A stretch of 13,600 bases of DNA from MnTg04 sp036443455 (GTDB taxonomy: Bacteria > Pseudomonadota > Gammaproteobacteria > Steroidobacterales > MnTg04): positions 1 through 13,600 of the forward strand of contig JAZFYI010000175.1 of NCBI GenBank assembly GCA_036443455.1, given 5' to 3'. A program made the translations under genes and the position numbers. Positions 8,024 through 13,600 of the stretch are shown one piece after another. The notes under the pieces are model-generated. The model made no database searches, was not told where the DNA came from, and saw nothing but the letters and a program-made list of their open reading frames with translations. Within the stretch, counting starts at the first letter, position 1. Each line of letters starts with the position of its first letter.

Positions 8024-9288
8024 ACGGCGTTCCTGAAGTAGAACTTGGAGTTCGGGCGAATGGCGGTTACCGCAAATGGCTGTTGTTCTTTGCCGTTGTA
8101 TTTATTGCTTGCATAGCAACGCTGGCTTATGCGGTGCAGACTGGTTCAGCCGATGTACCCTGGGCGTTTCTGACTGCAAACTTTGTTTTCCTGATCGGCG
8201 TCAGCCAGTTTGGCGTGGCGTTTACCGCGATAATGCGCGTGATCGGCGCCAAGTGGGCGCGCCCATATTACCGGTTGGGAGAAATCGTGACGCTTGCCTA
8301 CATGCCGATCGCGATCGGCGGCTTGTTGATTATTTATTTTTTCGGGCGCCACGATCTCTTCTATTGGCTCGACCCGGTGCCTGGCGAGCACCACAGCGCA
8401 TGGCTGAATGAAAGCTTTTTGCTGACTCGCAACCTGGTTGCGCAGATCGTTTTTTATCTCCTGGTGGTCGTGTCTTTCACTTATGGCCTGCTCCCCGATA
8501 TAAGCCAGGAAAACGCGGCGAGCGGTCCGCGGTGGCGGCGTGCCTTGTACCGCCGCCTGCTCAAAATGAAGGCGGCCAGGGACGCAGCGAAACTCAAGCG
8601 CATCGTTTACTTTTATTCACCGCTGATCATACTGGCCTGCGCTGTCGCCAACACGTTCATCGCCTGGGACTTCGGCATGATGCTGACGCCGCACTACCAC
8701 AGCACCGTTTATTCCTTGTATTTCATTGTCGGCAATATGTTCGCGGGAACTGCGGCCCTGCTACTGCTCAGCGTTTTGTTGCGCCGGCTGGTTGCGGTGG
8801 ACGATTATTTTTCGACGCTGCATGTCAAAAGCCTGGGTATTATGCTGACCGGCTTCTCCCTGCTGTGGCTGTATTTCTTCTGGGCGCAGTTTTTTGTCAG
8901 TTGGTTTGGCAATCTGCCGCAGGAATACGGGCCGTTGTGGAAACAAATGCACGGATTTTACGGGCCCTATTTCTGGGCCATGCTGAGTTGCATTATCGCG
9001 ATCCCGATCGCCAGCTTGATTTTTGCGTGGGTCAAAAGGTCCTGGCGGGCAATGGTCATCGTTACGTTGATCATGCTCCTGGGCATCTGGATCAACCGCT
9101 TTTTGATGGTAATTTCATCGCTATACGATGAATACACGCCATTTGCCGGTATTCCCGACTACTTGGCCTTTGCCGGGATTTTTGCGGGATTTTTGATGAT
9201 CCTGCTGTTCCTGTTCAATGTTTTCCCGATGATTTCCATGTGGGAGTTGCGCGACGCGGTGAAACAGGAACATGATAATGGCGGGTGA
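8020..9288 (+). CDS. actF: Alternative complex III subunit ActF, second NrfD-type membrane protein
   Basis: This 422-residue polytopic protein is a divergent paralogue of ActC with about ten hydrophobic segments. Landmarks include FLIGVSQFGVAFTAIMRV (about 57-74, corresponding to the ActC SHSGTLLSA helix), AWDFGMMLTPHYHSTVYSLYF (the second-half block also seen in ActC) and a charged cytoplasmic loop around SGPRWRRALYRRLLKMKAARD. ActF is thought to pair with ActC in the membrane and take part in proton translocation; that role comes from family knowledge. The start overlaps the actE stop by 4 bases and the Shine-Dalgarno sequence is weak, so translation probably depends on coupling. It is the last recognisable act gene; no act-type gene for a further subunit follows. 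Confidence 0.9.
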   Translation: MNGVPEVELGVRANGGYRKWLLFFAVVFIACIATLAYAVQTGSADVPWAFLTANFVFLIGVSQFGVAFTAIMRVIGAKWARPYYRLGEIVTLAYMPIAIGGLLIIYFFGRHDLFYWLDPVPGEHHSAWLNESFLLTRNLVAQIVFYLLVVVSFTYGLLPDISQENAASGPRWRRALYRRLLKMKAARDAAKLKRIVYFYSPLIILACAVANTFIAWDFGMMLTPHYHSTVYSLYFIVGNMFAGTAALLLLSVLLRRLVAVDDYFSTLHVKSLGIMLTGFSLLWLYFFWAQFFVSWFGNLPQEYGPLWKQMHGFYGPYFWAMLSCIIAIPIASLIFAWVKRSWRAMVIVTLIMLLGIWINRFLMVISSLYDEYTPFAGIPDYLAFAGIFAGFLMILLFLFNVFPMISMWELRDAVKQEHDNGG

Positions 9289-9296
9289 CGATTTCA

Positions 9297-9313
9297 GGTC
9301 GTTTGAGGCGACC
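9297..9313 (+). repeat. Small inverted repeat after actF
   Basis: GGTCG and CGACC form a 5-base stem around a 7-base loop, followed on this strand by a run of A rather than T. It therefore does not look like an intrinsic terminator in either direction. It might be a weak mRNA structure between actF and the lipoprotein gene, or chance. Confidence 0.25.
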
Positions 9314-9344
9314 GGAAAAAAAAGATAACGGAGACGATGTATCC

Positions 9345-9845
9345 ATGATAAGAGCCGGAAATTTAGCGCTGATGCCGGTTGCACTGGCTTTGCTCCTGGT
9401 TGCATGCGAAGGAGCCCAGGAATCGGTAATCGAAGAAGATGTAGACCGGGTTACGCTAGCCGATCATATTAACCTGATCGATTTTGGCGACTACATCGTG
9501 CATATCAACGCGATCGTCACCAGCCAGGTTCCTGCCGATGTTGCCCATAACATGGGGATTACCCGTAGCGGCAACAGGGCCATGCTCAATGTTGTGATTA
9601 CCAGGAAAATCGACGGTGCGTTCGGTTCGTCGGTCAAAGGCAAAGTAACCGGAACCGCAGTCAACCTCGTCGGGCAGTTGAAAAACATGAGCATAAGAGA
9701 AGTCACCGAACATGACGCAACTTATTATATCGGTGAGGTCGTCGTCGTGGATGGGGAGACTTTATACTTTAACGTCGATGTGACCCCGGCAGGCGAGAGC
9801 CGGACATATTACCTAAGATACAAGGGCCAGTTTTACTCGAGTTGA
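9345..9845 (+). CDS. DUF4426-like lipoprotein
   Basis: This is a 166-residue predicted lipoprotein. It has a positively charged N-terminus, a hydrophobic stretch and a lipobox (LLVAC) with the lipidated cysteine about 21 residues from the ATG. The mature part contains FGDYIVHINAIVTSQVP, SGNRAMLNVV, GQLKNMSIREV and YYIGEVVV, the pattern of the DUF4426 family, which I know mainly from Gammaproteobacteria and which has no assigned function. I chose the ATG at 9345 because GGAGA lies about 10 bases upstream and the protein then starts directly with the signal peptide. A GTG at 9285 overlapping the actF stop would add 20 residues before the signal, which is unlikely. It lies 56 bases after actF and just before a terminator, so it is probably the last gene of the act transcript. 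A role in the complex is only a guess. Confidence 0.8.
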   Translation: MIRAGNLALMPVALALLLVACEGAQESVIEEDVDRVTLADHINLIDFGDYIVHINAIVTSQVPADVAHNMGITRSGNRAMLNVVITRKIDGAFGSSVKGKVTGTAVNLVGQLKNMSIREVTEHDATYYIGEVVVVDGETLYFNVDVTPAGESRTYYLRYKGQFYSS

Positions 9846-9849
9846 TCCG

Positions 9850-9873
9850 CCAGGCTCCTAGCCAGGGTTTTTT
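9850..9873 (+). terminator. Rho-independent terminator ending the act operon
   Basis: CC-A-GGCT is followed by the loop CCT and then AGCC-A-GG, giving a stem of four pairs plus two more beyond an A-A mismatch. Six T residues follow directly (9868-9873). It starts 5 bases after the lipoprotein stop codon, the expected place for the operon end. Confidence 0.7.
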
Positions 9874-9901
9874 GAGAATGGTTCCGGTGGCTCGAAATAC
9901 T
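9872..9901 (+). promoter_or_regulatory. Candidate sigma-70 promoter for the GAF-PP2C gene
   Basis: TTGAGA (9872-9877) and AATACT (9896-9901) are separated by 18 bases, each matching four of six consensus bases. The start codon follows only 13 bases after the -10 box, so the leader would be extremely short or absent. Tentative. Confidence 0.22.
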
Positions 9902-9914
9902 CCATGTCGACTTC

Positions 9915-11189
9915 ATGAATAAACCCCGGAATCATCCCGCGCTGCCGCCCGAGGCAATGGCCAGGATTCTGGAAGTCACCCAGCAACTTGCCGCATCATT
10001 CGATCTGGCGACCATGCTGGCTGAAGTGGTCAGCGCCAGTCGATCGATCCTGGGGGCAGACATGGGGGCGCTTTGGCTTTACGAAGCGGATTCGCATGAC
10101 CTGGTTATCAAGGTTCCCGAACTCGATCCACCCGCGCGGGTTGCTGCGGGCGATGGCCTGGTCGGCGAATGCCTGGTGTCGCGACAGATTATCAATGTTC
10201 AGGATTGCTACGCCGACTCCCGGTTCCAGGGTGCGATTGACAAGGCGACCGGGTACCGGACCAGGACCATGCTTTGTGTCCCGCTGGTGGGACGGGATGA
10301 AACGCCGGTAGGGGTTCTCCAATTGCTCAACAAGAATTCGGGCGAGTTTGATCAAGACGATGAATTGATTGCGCGCTCGCTGGCGGCGCAATGCGCCGTT
10401 GCGTTGCAAAGAACCCGTTTGACCGAGGAATTATTTGACAAAAGACATCTGGACGAAGAAGTCAATATCGCGCGTGAGATCCAGATGGCCACCTTGCCGA
10501 CGCGGATGCCATCGGTGCCTGGTTATGACTTGCATGGAAAGTTCCTGCCGACCTCGCAAACCGGTGGGGATATGTTCGACCTGGTCATGCTCGATGGCCA
10601 GCTATTCATGTTGCTGGGGGATGCCACCGGTCATGGATTTGGGCCGGCATTGTCGGCAACACAAATGCAGGCGATGCTGCGGGTCGCCTTCCGTGTCGGG
10701 GCAGACCTCGATTCGGCATTCATGCATGTCAACAACCAGCTTGCCGAGGATCTGCCGGATGACCGCTTCATCACCGCGTTCATGGGGTTTCTGGACCCCG
10801 ATACCCATCACGTGAGATTCCATTCCGGCGGCCAGGGGCCGATTCTGCATTTTCACGCCGAGAGCGGAGAGTGTGAATGGCACAAGCCCACCCGTTTTCC
10901 GGTTGGCGTCATGGAGATGGATACCCCCGATCAAGCGAAATTGCTCGATATGCAGCCCGGTGACATTCTCGGCCTGATTTCGGATGGCGTTTTCGAGTAC
11001 GAAAACACGCAAGGGGAACAATTCGGCGAGGACCGTGTTGCCGAGGTCATGCGGGCTTACCATAATATCGCCATGGCCGATCTCAGCGAGCAATTGCTCG
11101 ATGCGACCTTCGTATTCGGTAAGGATGTGCCGCAGGCGGACGATATTACCGTGGTTTTGCTCCGCCGGTTGCCGATTTCGGGCATGTAA
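9915..11189 (+). CDS. GAF domain-PP2C (SpoIIE/RsbU-type) serine phosphatase
   Basis: This 424-residue cytoplasmic sensor phosphatase probably dephosphorylates the STAS protein encoded at 11790, the activating step of a partner switch. A GAF domain (about 20-168, with ADMGALWLYE and TMLCVPLVG) is the likely input. A coiled linker (about 169-195, ending AREIQMATLP) joins it to the PPM phosphatase domain. Metal-binding acidic residues are visible: D219 in TGGDMFD, D236 in GDATGHG, D357 in SDG and D409/D410 in ADD. The usual GGDFYD motif reads GGDMFD, a mild variation, so the enzyme should be active. There is no membrane segment. The ATG at 9915 has no clear Shine-Dalgarno sequence. It is separated from the act operon by a terminator and from the kinase by 195 bases that contain a possible promoter. 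The ligand of the GAF domain cannot be told. Confidence 0.9.
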   Translation: MNKPRNHPALPPEAMARILEVTQQLAASFDLATMLAEVVSASRSILGADMGALWLYEADSHDLVIKVPELDPPARVAAGDGLVGECLVSRQIINVQDCYADSRFQGAIDKATGYRTRTMLCVPLVGRDETPVGVLQLLNKNSGEFDQDDELIARSLAAQCAVALQRTRLTEELFDKRHLDEEVNIAREIQMATLPTRMPSVPGYDLHGKFLPTSQTGGDMFDLVMLDGQLFMLLGDATGHGFGPALSATQMQAMLRVAFRVGADLDSAFMHVNNQLAEDLPDDRFITAFMGFLDPDTHHVRFHSGGQGPILHFHAESGECEWHKPTRFPVGVMEMDTPDQAKLLDMQPGDILGLISDGVFEYENTQGEQFGEDRVAEVMRAYHNIAMADLSEQLLDATFVFGKDVPQADDITVVLLRRLPISGM

Positions 11190-11191
11190 AC

Positions 11192-11216
11192 GCCCCGCAT
11201 GGCCTGAAACCGGGGC
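11192..11216 (+). repeat. Inverted repeat after the phosphatase gene
   Basis: GCCCCG (11192-11197) and CGGGGC (11211-11216) are a perfect 6-base inverted repeat around 13 bases, two bases after the phosphatase stop codon. No T run follows, so it is at best an attenuating or Rho-assisted terminator, or an mRNA-stabilising hairpin. Confidence 0.35.
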
Positions 11217-11225
11217 CGGCAAGCC

Positions 11226-11254
11226 TTTGCGGGGGGCTTTGGCTGGTCTACACT
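11226..11254 (+). promoter_or_regulatory. Candidate sigma-70 promoter for the kinase-STAS genes
   Basis: TTTGCG (11226-11231) and TACACT (11249-11254) are separated by 17 bases. The -10 box with its flank (CTACACTAGCCCC) closely resembles the element at 1577-1590. A transcript from here would have a leader of about 120 bases before the kinase ATG. It would let the kinase and STAS genes be expressed apart from the phosphatase. Confidence 0.4.
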
Positions 11255-11372
11255 AGCCCCGTACCAAAAAAATCGTCGGACAAAAGAACAAGATGTCGGC
11301 GCGGGGGAGAACCAGTCACCGGCAAACGGCTGCCGACCAGCCGGCGGCATGCTTGTTGTCGGTATGAGCTAT

Positions 11373-11377
11373 GGGGG
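11373..11377 (+). promoter_or_regulatory. Ribosome binding site that decides the kinase start
   Basis: GGGGG lies 7 bases before the ATG at 11385. The earlier in-frame ATGs at 11349 and 11364 lack a comparable site, and the RsbW-like domain begins right after 11385. Confidence 0.45.
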
Positions 11378-11384
11378 CCGATCC

Positions 11385-11786
11385 ATGGAAAAAAAGTTCA
11401 AGAGAAGTCTTGCAGAAATCCGCAACATCGTATCCATGACCGCGGATTTTTTCGCGCGGGAAAGCCTCGACAGTTCCCTGCGCAATGCAGTTGACCTCGC
11501 CACCGAAGAGTTGTTCGTCAATATGGTCACTTACAACACCGAAACCCAGTCCGATATCCTGATCGAGATGCAGTGCGCCAATGGGGGTATCGAGGTCAGC
11601 CTGACCGATTACGGCGTCGATCGTTTCGACCCGACCAAAGTGACGTCCCCGGATATGGAAGTCCCGCTGAATGAAAGGGAACCCGGTGGCCTGGGGCTTT
11701 ACCTGGTCCTCAAAATGGTCGATTCCATTCACTACGAGTATCACGACCGGACCAGCAAAATCACCTTCAGGCAGGGAGTGTCCTAG
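11385..11786 (+). CDS. RsbW-like anti-sigma/anti-STAS serine kinase (HATPase_c)
   Basis: This 133-residue GHKL-fold ATPase of the RsbW/SpoIIAB type is expected to phosphorylate the STAS protein encoded next to it and otherwise to bind and hold an output protein. The N box is visible as EELFVNMVTYN with the Mg-binding N46. The G1 box is D75-Y-G77, and the G2 box is EPGGLGLYL (99-107). The length is typical for a stand-alone kinase of this class. I prefer the ATG at 11385 because of the GGGGG site 7 bases upstream; an ATG at 11349 would add 12 poorly conserved residues. The STAS gene begins 3 bases after the stop, so the two are co-translated. The protein it sequesters is unknown: the nearby sigma factor is of ECF type, not the sigma-B/F type normally held by RsbW. 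Confidence 0.88.
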   Translation: MEKKFKRSLAEIRNIVSMTADFFARESLDSSLRNAVDLATEELFVNMVTYNTETQSDILIEMQCANGGIEVSLTDYGVDRFDPTKVTSPDMEVPLNEREPGGLGLYLVLKMVDSIHYEYHDRTSKITFRQGVS

Positions 11787-11789
11787 ACG

Positions 11790-12086
11790 ATGTTTGAGAT
11801 CGACTTTGGCGAAGACGGCGTAATTGTCGTCGTCGGACGGCTGGATGCGGCCGAGGCGGATCGCGCCCAGGCTTTTCTGGACGAAGCGCCTGGAGCCTGC
11901 GTGCTGGACATGGAAAAGCTGGAGTACATATCGAGCGCTGGCCTGGGAGTCTTGTTAAAGACCCACAAACGGCTGGCCGCAACGGGGTCGGGCTTGAAGA
12001 TGATCAAGGTCAGCAGTCATATCAACGATATTTTCAAGTACTCGGGTTTTGACCGCCTGTTCGAGATCGAAACCGCCGATGGATAA
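11790..12086 (+). CDS. RsbV-like STAS-domain anti-anti-sigma factor
   Basis: This 98-residue single STAS domain is the switch protein of the module. Unphosphorylated, it binds the RsbW-like kinase and frees that kinase's partner. The beta-alpha layout is clear (VIVVVGRLDAAEAD at the start, then VLDMEKLEYISSAGLGVLL). The phosphorylated serine must be S48 or S49 in YISSAGLG, the family's conserved site. The length matches RsbV. AGGGAG lies about 11 bases before the ATG and the gene starts 3 bases after the kinase stop. Together with the phosphatase at 9915 it completes a phosphatase-kinase-switch set. It is followed by 95 bases and then an ECF sigma factor gene. Confidence 0.9.
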   Translation: MFEIDFGEDGVIVVVGRLDAAEADRAQAFLDEAPGACVLDMEKLEYISSAGLGVLLKTHKRLAATGSGLKMIKVSSHINDIFKYSGFDRLFEIETADG

Positions 12087-12098
12087 TTCTTGCTGATG

Positions 12099-12126
12099 GA
12101 ATTCAATGAATCACGGCTGGGATCGA
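12099..12126 (+). promoter_or_regulatory. Weak candidate ECF-type promoter before the sigma factor gene
   Basis: GGAATTC (12099-12105) resembles the GGAACTT -35 box of RpoE-like sigma factors, and GATCGA lies 15 bases downstream as a poor -10 match. ECF genes are often self-regulated, which is the reason for listing it; the sequence match alone is weak. Confidence 0.15.
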
Positions 12127-12181
12127 GGATCAAAGCCTGGTTTCCCCCTTGCATCAACTTTTTGGCTGCCCGGCAGTAGTT

Positions 12182-12727
12182 ATGAGTAAGGATCGTGATA
12201 CGGCGCTAATCAGCGACTGCAAAAGGGGCGATCGGAATGCCTTGGAAACACTGGTCAGACGCTACGAGAAGCCGATATACAACGCCGCTTACAGGATGCT
12301 TGGAAATCCTGACGACGCAGCCGATATTACGCAGATCGCGTTCCTCAAGGTTTTCGAAAATCTTGATCAGTACAACCCGAAGTTCAAGTTTTTTAGTTGG
12401 ATTTACCGGATCGCAGTCAATGAATCAATCAATCTTCTCAAACGGCGTGGTCACCAGGAGCCTTTCGATGACAGGCAGGCATCGAGCCTGCGTGAGCCGG
12501 AGGCGTTGGTCGAAGCCGGGCGCCTTTGTGATTGCGTACAGGAGATCCTGATGGAATTGCAGGAAGAACATCGTGCGGTCATCGTATTACGGCATTTTAC
12601 CGAGTGCAGTTACCACGAGATTGGCGAGATTCTGCAGATCCCCGACAAGACGGTGAAATCCAGGCTATATACGGCGCGGCAGATCATGAAGGATAAGATC
12701 AAGGCAAAGGGTCTGGTTGGCAAATGA
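12182..12727 (+). CDS. ECF-family RNA polymerase sigma factor (sigma-E-like)
   Basis: This 181-residue alternative sigma factor has only sigma region 2 (about 24-90) and region 4 (about 120-172). Region 2 shows AAYRMLGNPDDAADITQIAFLKVFENL and the promoter-melting block FFSWIYRIAVNESIN. Region 4 shows a helix-turn-helix in YHEIGEILQIPDKTVKSRLYTAR. This is the standard extracytoplasmic-function layout and length. The ATG at 12182 is taken as the start because the conserved part begins soon after it. A TTG at 12149 would add 11 residues and neither has a good Shine-Dalgarno sequence. Its stop overlaps the anti-sigma start by 4 bases (ATGA), the usual coupling of a sigma factor to its inhibitor. 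Its regulon is not visible from this window. Confidence 0.92.
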   Translation: MSKDRDTALISDCKRGDRNALETLVRRYEKPIYNAAYRMLGNPDDAADITQIAFLKVFENLDQYNPKFKFFSWIYRIAVNESINLLKRRGHQEPFDDRQASSLREPEALVEAGRLCDCVQEILMELQEEHRAVIVLRHFTECSYHEIGEILQIPDKTVKSRLYTARQIMKDKIKAKGLVGK

Positions 12728-13317
12728 ACGACAGGAAATACATTGAGCTGATCCAGGCCGAGCTTGACAACGAGCTAAGCGGTGATCAGCGAGCCGAACT
12801 CGATACTTTGCTGCATGAATCCGCCGAAGCCCGGGCCACCAGGAAAGATTTCCGCAATCTTGCCGGTTTGCTGCGCCAGGTACGCTCGCGCCAGCCTCCC
12901 GAATCCCTGCGCCAGGATATTCTGGCGGAGATAGAGATTGCCGGCCGGCAGCGGGCGGCGCCATCGGCCTGGGCGATACCCGCGGCGGCACGCATGGCCA
13001 TGGCTTTTGCCGCCGGCATCGTGGTGACCATAGGCCTGTTCAGGCTGGCGCCTGCGGATATCGGGCCGACCGATACGCGGAGCCTGGTGGGAGCCATGGT
13101 CAACAACCAGGCCTTGCCGGATGAGTTGCCACGGGATCGGCTCGAACTTGGACTCGATACCGTGCAAGGTTCGGTTGAGCTGCACCGCAACAATAATCTG
13201 TTTATACTCGAGTTCGAATTCGATTCCACGGGACCGGTAAGCCTGGCGGTGGATTTTGCGGGTCAGGGCCTGCAATTTGAGGGTTTTGCGCACCAGTCGC
13301 TCGTCCCGCCAGGTTGA
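12724..13317 (+). CDS. Membrane-bound anti-sigma factor, ended by an in-frame TGA
   Basis: This 197-residue protein is the probable inhibitor of the ECF sigma factor, judged by the 4-base overlap and by layout. An acidic helical N-terminal domain (about 1-70, with ELIQAELDNELSGDQRAELD) would bind sigma in the cytoplasm. One membrane helix lies at about 83-107 (AIPAAARMAMAFAAGIVVTIGLF). The periplasmic part is beta-rich. The zinc-binding H-x3-C-x2-C motif of ZAS anti-sigma factors is absent, so it belongs to the non-zinc type. The stop is odd: TGA at 13315-13317 falls inside what looks like the periplasmic beta domain, and the same frame continues as protein-like sequence to TAG at 13480-13482. 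The product may be truncated, extended by readthrough, or the stop may be a sequencing error. The sigma-binding and membrane parts are intact either way. Confidence 0.75.
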   Translation: MNDRKYIELIQAELDNELSGDQRAELDTLLHESAEARATRKDFRNLAGLLRQVRSRQPPESLRQDILAEIEIAGRQRAAPSAWAIPAAARMAMAFAAGIVVTIGLFRLAPADIGPTDTRSLVGAMVNNQALPDELPRDRLELGLDTVQGSVELHRNNNLFILEFEFDSTGPVSLAVDFAGQGLQFEGFAHQSLVPPG

Positions 13318-13482
13318 CAGGTATCCGCCGATTCCATTGCTATCGTAGCGAGCGGCGATCAGTCGTTCGTGGTTTTCCTGGCGTATACCGGCCAAAAAGA
13401 CGCCGGTATGGAGGCCAGAATAACGCTTGAGTTGAAAACGGCAGGAGGGCAGACACACCGGGCCGTGCTGACGGACCGGTAG
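13318..13482 (+). other. In-frame continuation of the anti-sigma coding sequence beyond TGA
   Basis: After the TGA at 13315-13317 the same frame stays open for 54 codons until TAG at 13480-13482. The translation (for example SIAIVASGDQSFVVFLAYTG, then ARITLELKTAGG) is alternating hydrophobic beta-strand sequence that continues the pattern of the preceding domain. With it the protein would have 252 residues counting the interrupted codon. No ribosome binding site or start codon suggests a separate gene. One base change at TGA (to CGA or TGG) would restore a single reading frame. Confidence 0.65.
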
Positions 13483-13564
13483 TGTTGCCAACTTTTCAGG
13501 TGAAAGCCTGTATTTGAACTAGAATCGTAAAAACCCCGAACTGGGGAACGAGAGGAGCAGAGGC

Positions 13565-13600
13565 ATGACAACTAATACTTCAAGCAATAACAGGACCACG
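13565..13600 (+). CDS. Start of a following gene (3' partial, function unknown)
   Basis: An ATG at 13565 is preceded by a strong GAGGAG ribosome binding site (13552-13557, 7-base spacing), and the frame stays open to the window edge. Twelve codons are seen (MTTNTSSNNRTT), polar and uninformative. A gene after an ECF sigma/anti-sigma pair is often an envelope protein or protease, but nothing here shows that. The 82 bases before it, after the TAG at 13482, hold a TAGAAT (13520-13525) that could be a -10 box without a clear -35, and a small CCCC/GGGG repeat (13534-13546). Confidence 0.6.
   Translation, partial: MTTNTSSNNRTT

Noticed and set aside
9297..9313. Hairpin after actF as a transcription terminator
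   Set aside because: It is followed by A residues, not T, on the coding strand, and a better terminator lies at 9850-9873 after the next gene.
11293..11367. Possible 24-codon ORF in the leader of the kinase gene
   Set aside because: It has a weak ribosome binding site and an arginine/alanine-rich random-looking product; nothing supports expression.
13315..13317. TGA read as selenocysteine
   Set aside because: Anti-sigma factors are not known selenoproteins. The hairpin downstream is short with a three-base loop and lacks the features of a bacterial SECIS element.
12775..13491. Long reverse-strand open frame (238 codons) opposite the anti-sigma gene
   Set aside because: It is the complement of a coding region with strong codon bias. 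Its translation shows no domain, and the forward strand has the clear sigma/anti-sigma coupling.
1..13600. CRISPR arrays, insertion sequences, tRNA/rRNA genes, att sites
   Set aside because: No regularly spaced repeats, transposase or integrase sequences, terminal inverted repeats or RNA gene signatures were seen on reading both strands.

Overview
The window reads as chromosomal DNA of a respiring, Gram-negative proteobacterium. Exported c-type cytochromes, a Tat signal, a lipoprotein signal and an ECF sigma/anti-sigma pair all fit this. A DUF4426-like lipoprotein points to Gammaproteobacteria, but that is inference; no rRNA or other phylogenetic marker is present. Genes are densely packed, with short gaps and several 4-8 base overlaps. 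I saw no tRNA or rRNA gene, CRISPR array, insertion sequence or phage gene.

Left part (1-2023): a 2-oxoglutarate/Fe(II) oxygenase of prolyl-hydroxylase type enters from beyond the left edge and converges on a reverse-strand gene for an exported diheme (c4-like) cytochrome c. That gene is divergent from a small DUF6941-like gene at 1619, which leads into the next operon.

Centre (2072-9845): a complete seven-gene alternative complex III (ACIII) operon in canonical order. It encodes a pentaheme cytochrome (ActA), a molybdopterin-oxidoreductase-like subunit (ActB1), a four-cluster Fe-S subunit (ActB2), an NrfD-type membrane subunit (ActC), a DUF3341 subunit (ActD), a monoheme cytochrome c (ActE) and a second NrfD-type subunit (ActF). 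ActB, commonly one fused protein, is here two adjacent genes. A DUF4426-like lipoprotein gene follows, then a good intrinsic terminator. ACIII oxidises quinol and passes electrons to a periplasmic carrier; the nearby diheme cytochrome c is a plausible acceptor. No terminal oxidase gene lies in the window.

Right part (9915-13600): a partner-switching module consisting of a GAF-PP2C (RsbU-like) phosphatase, an RsbW-like HATPase kinase and an RsbV-like STAS protein. Directly after it come an ECF sigma factor and a one-pass membrane anti-sigma factor whose genes overlap by 4 bases. The anti-sigma frame is interrupted by one in-frame TGA (13315-13317) and then continues for 54 sensible codons to TAG. 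This is the most unusual feature here: a nonsense mutation, a readthrough site or a sequencing error. The first 12 codons of another gene, with a strong ribosome binding site, end the window.

The two most notable points are (a) a phosphorylation-dependent partner switch beside an ECF sigma/anti-sigma pair with no other sigma factor present, and (b) the interrupted anti-sigma gene. The ACIII operon is complete and recognisable, with some distinctive points: split ActB, retained Fe-S cysteines in ActB1, and no lipobox on ActB1 or ActE.
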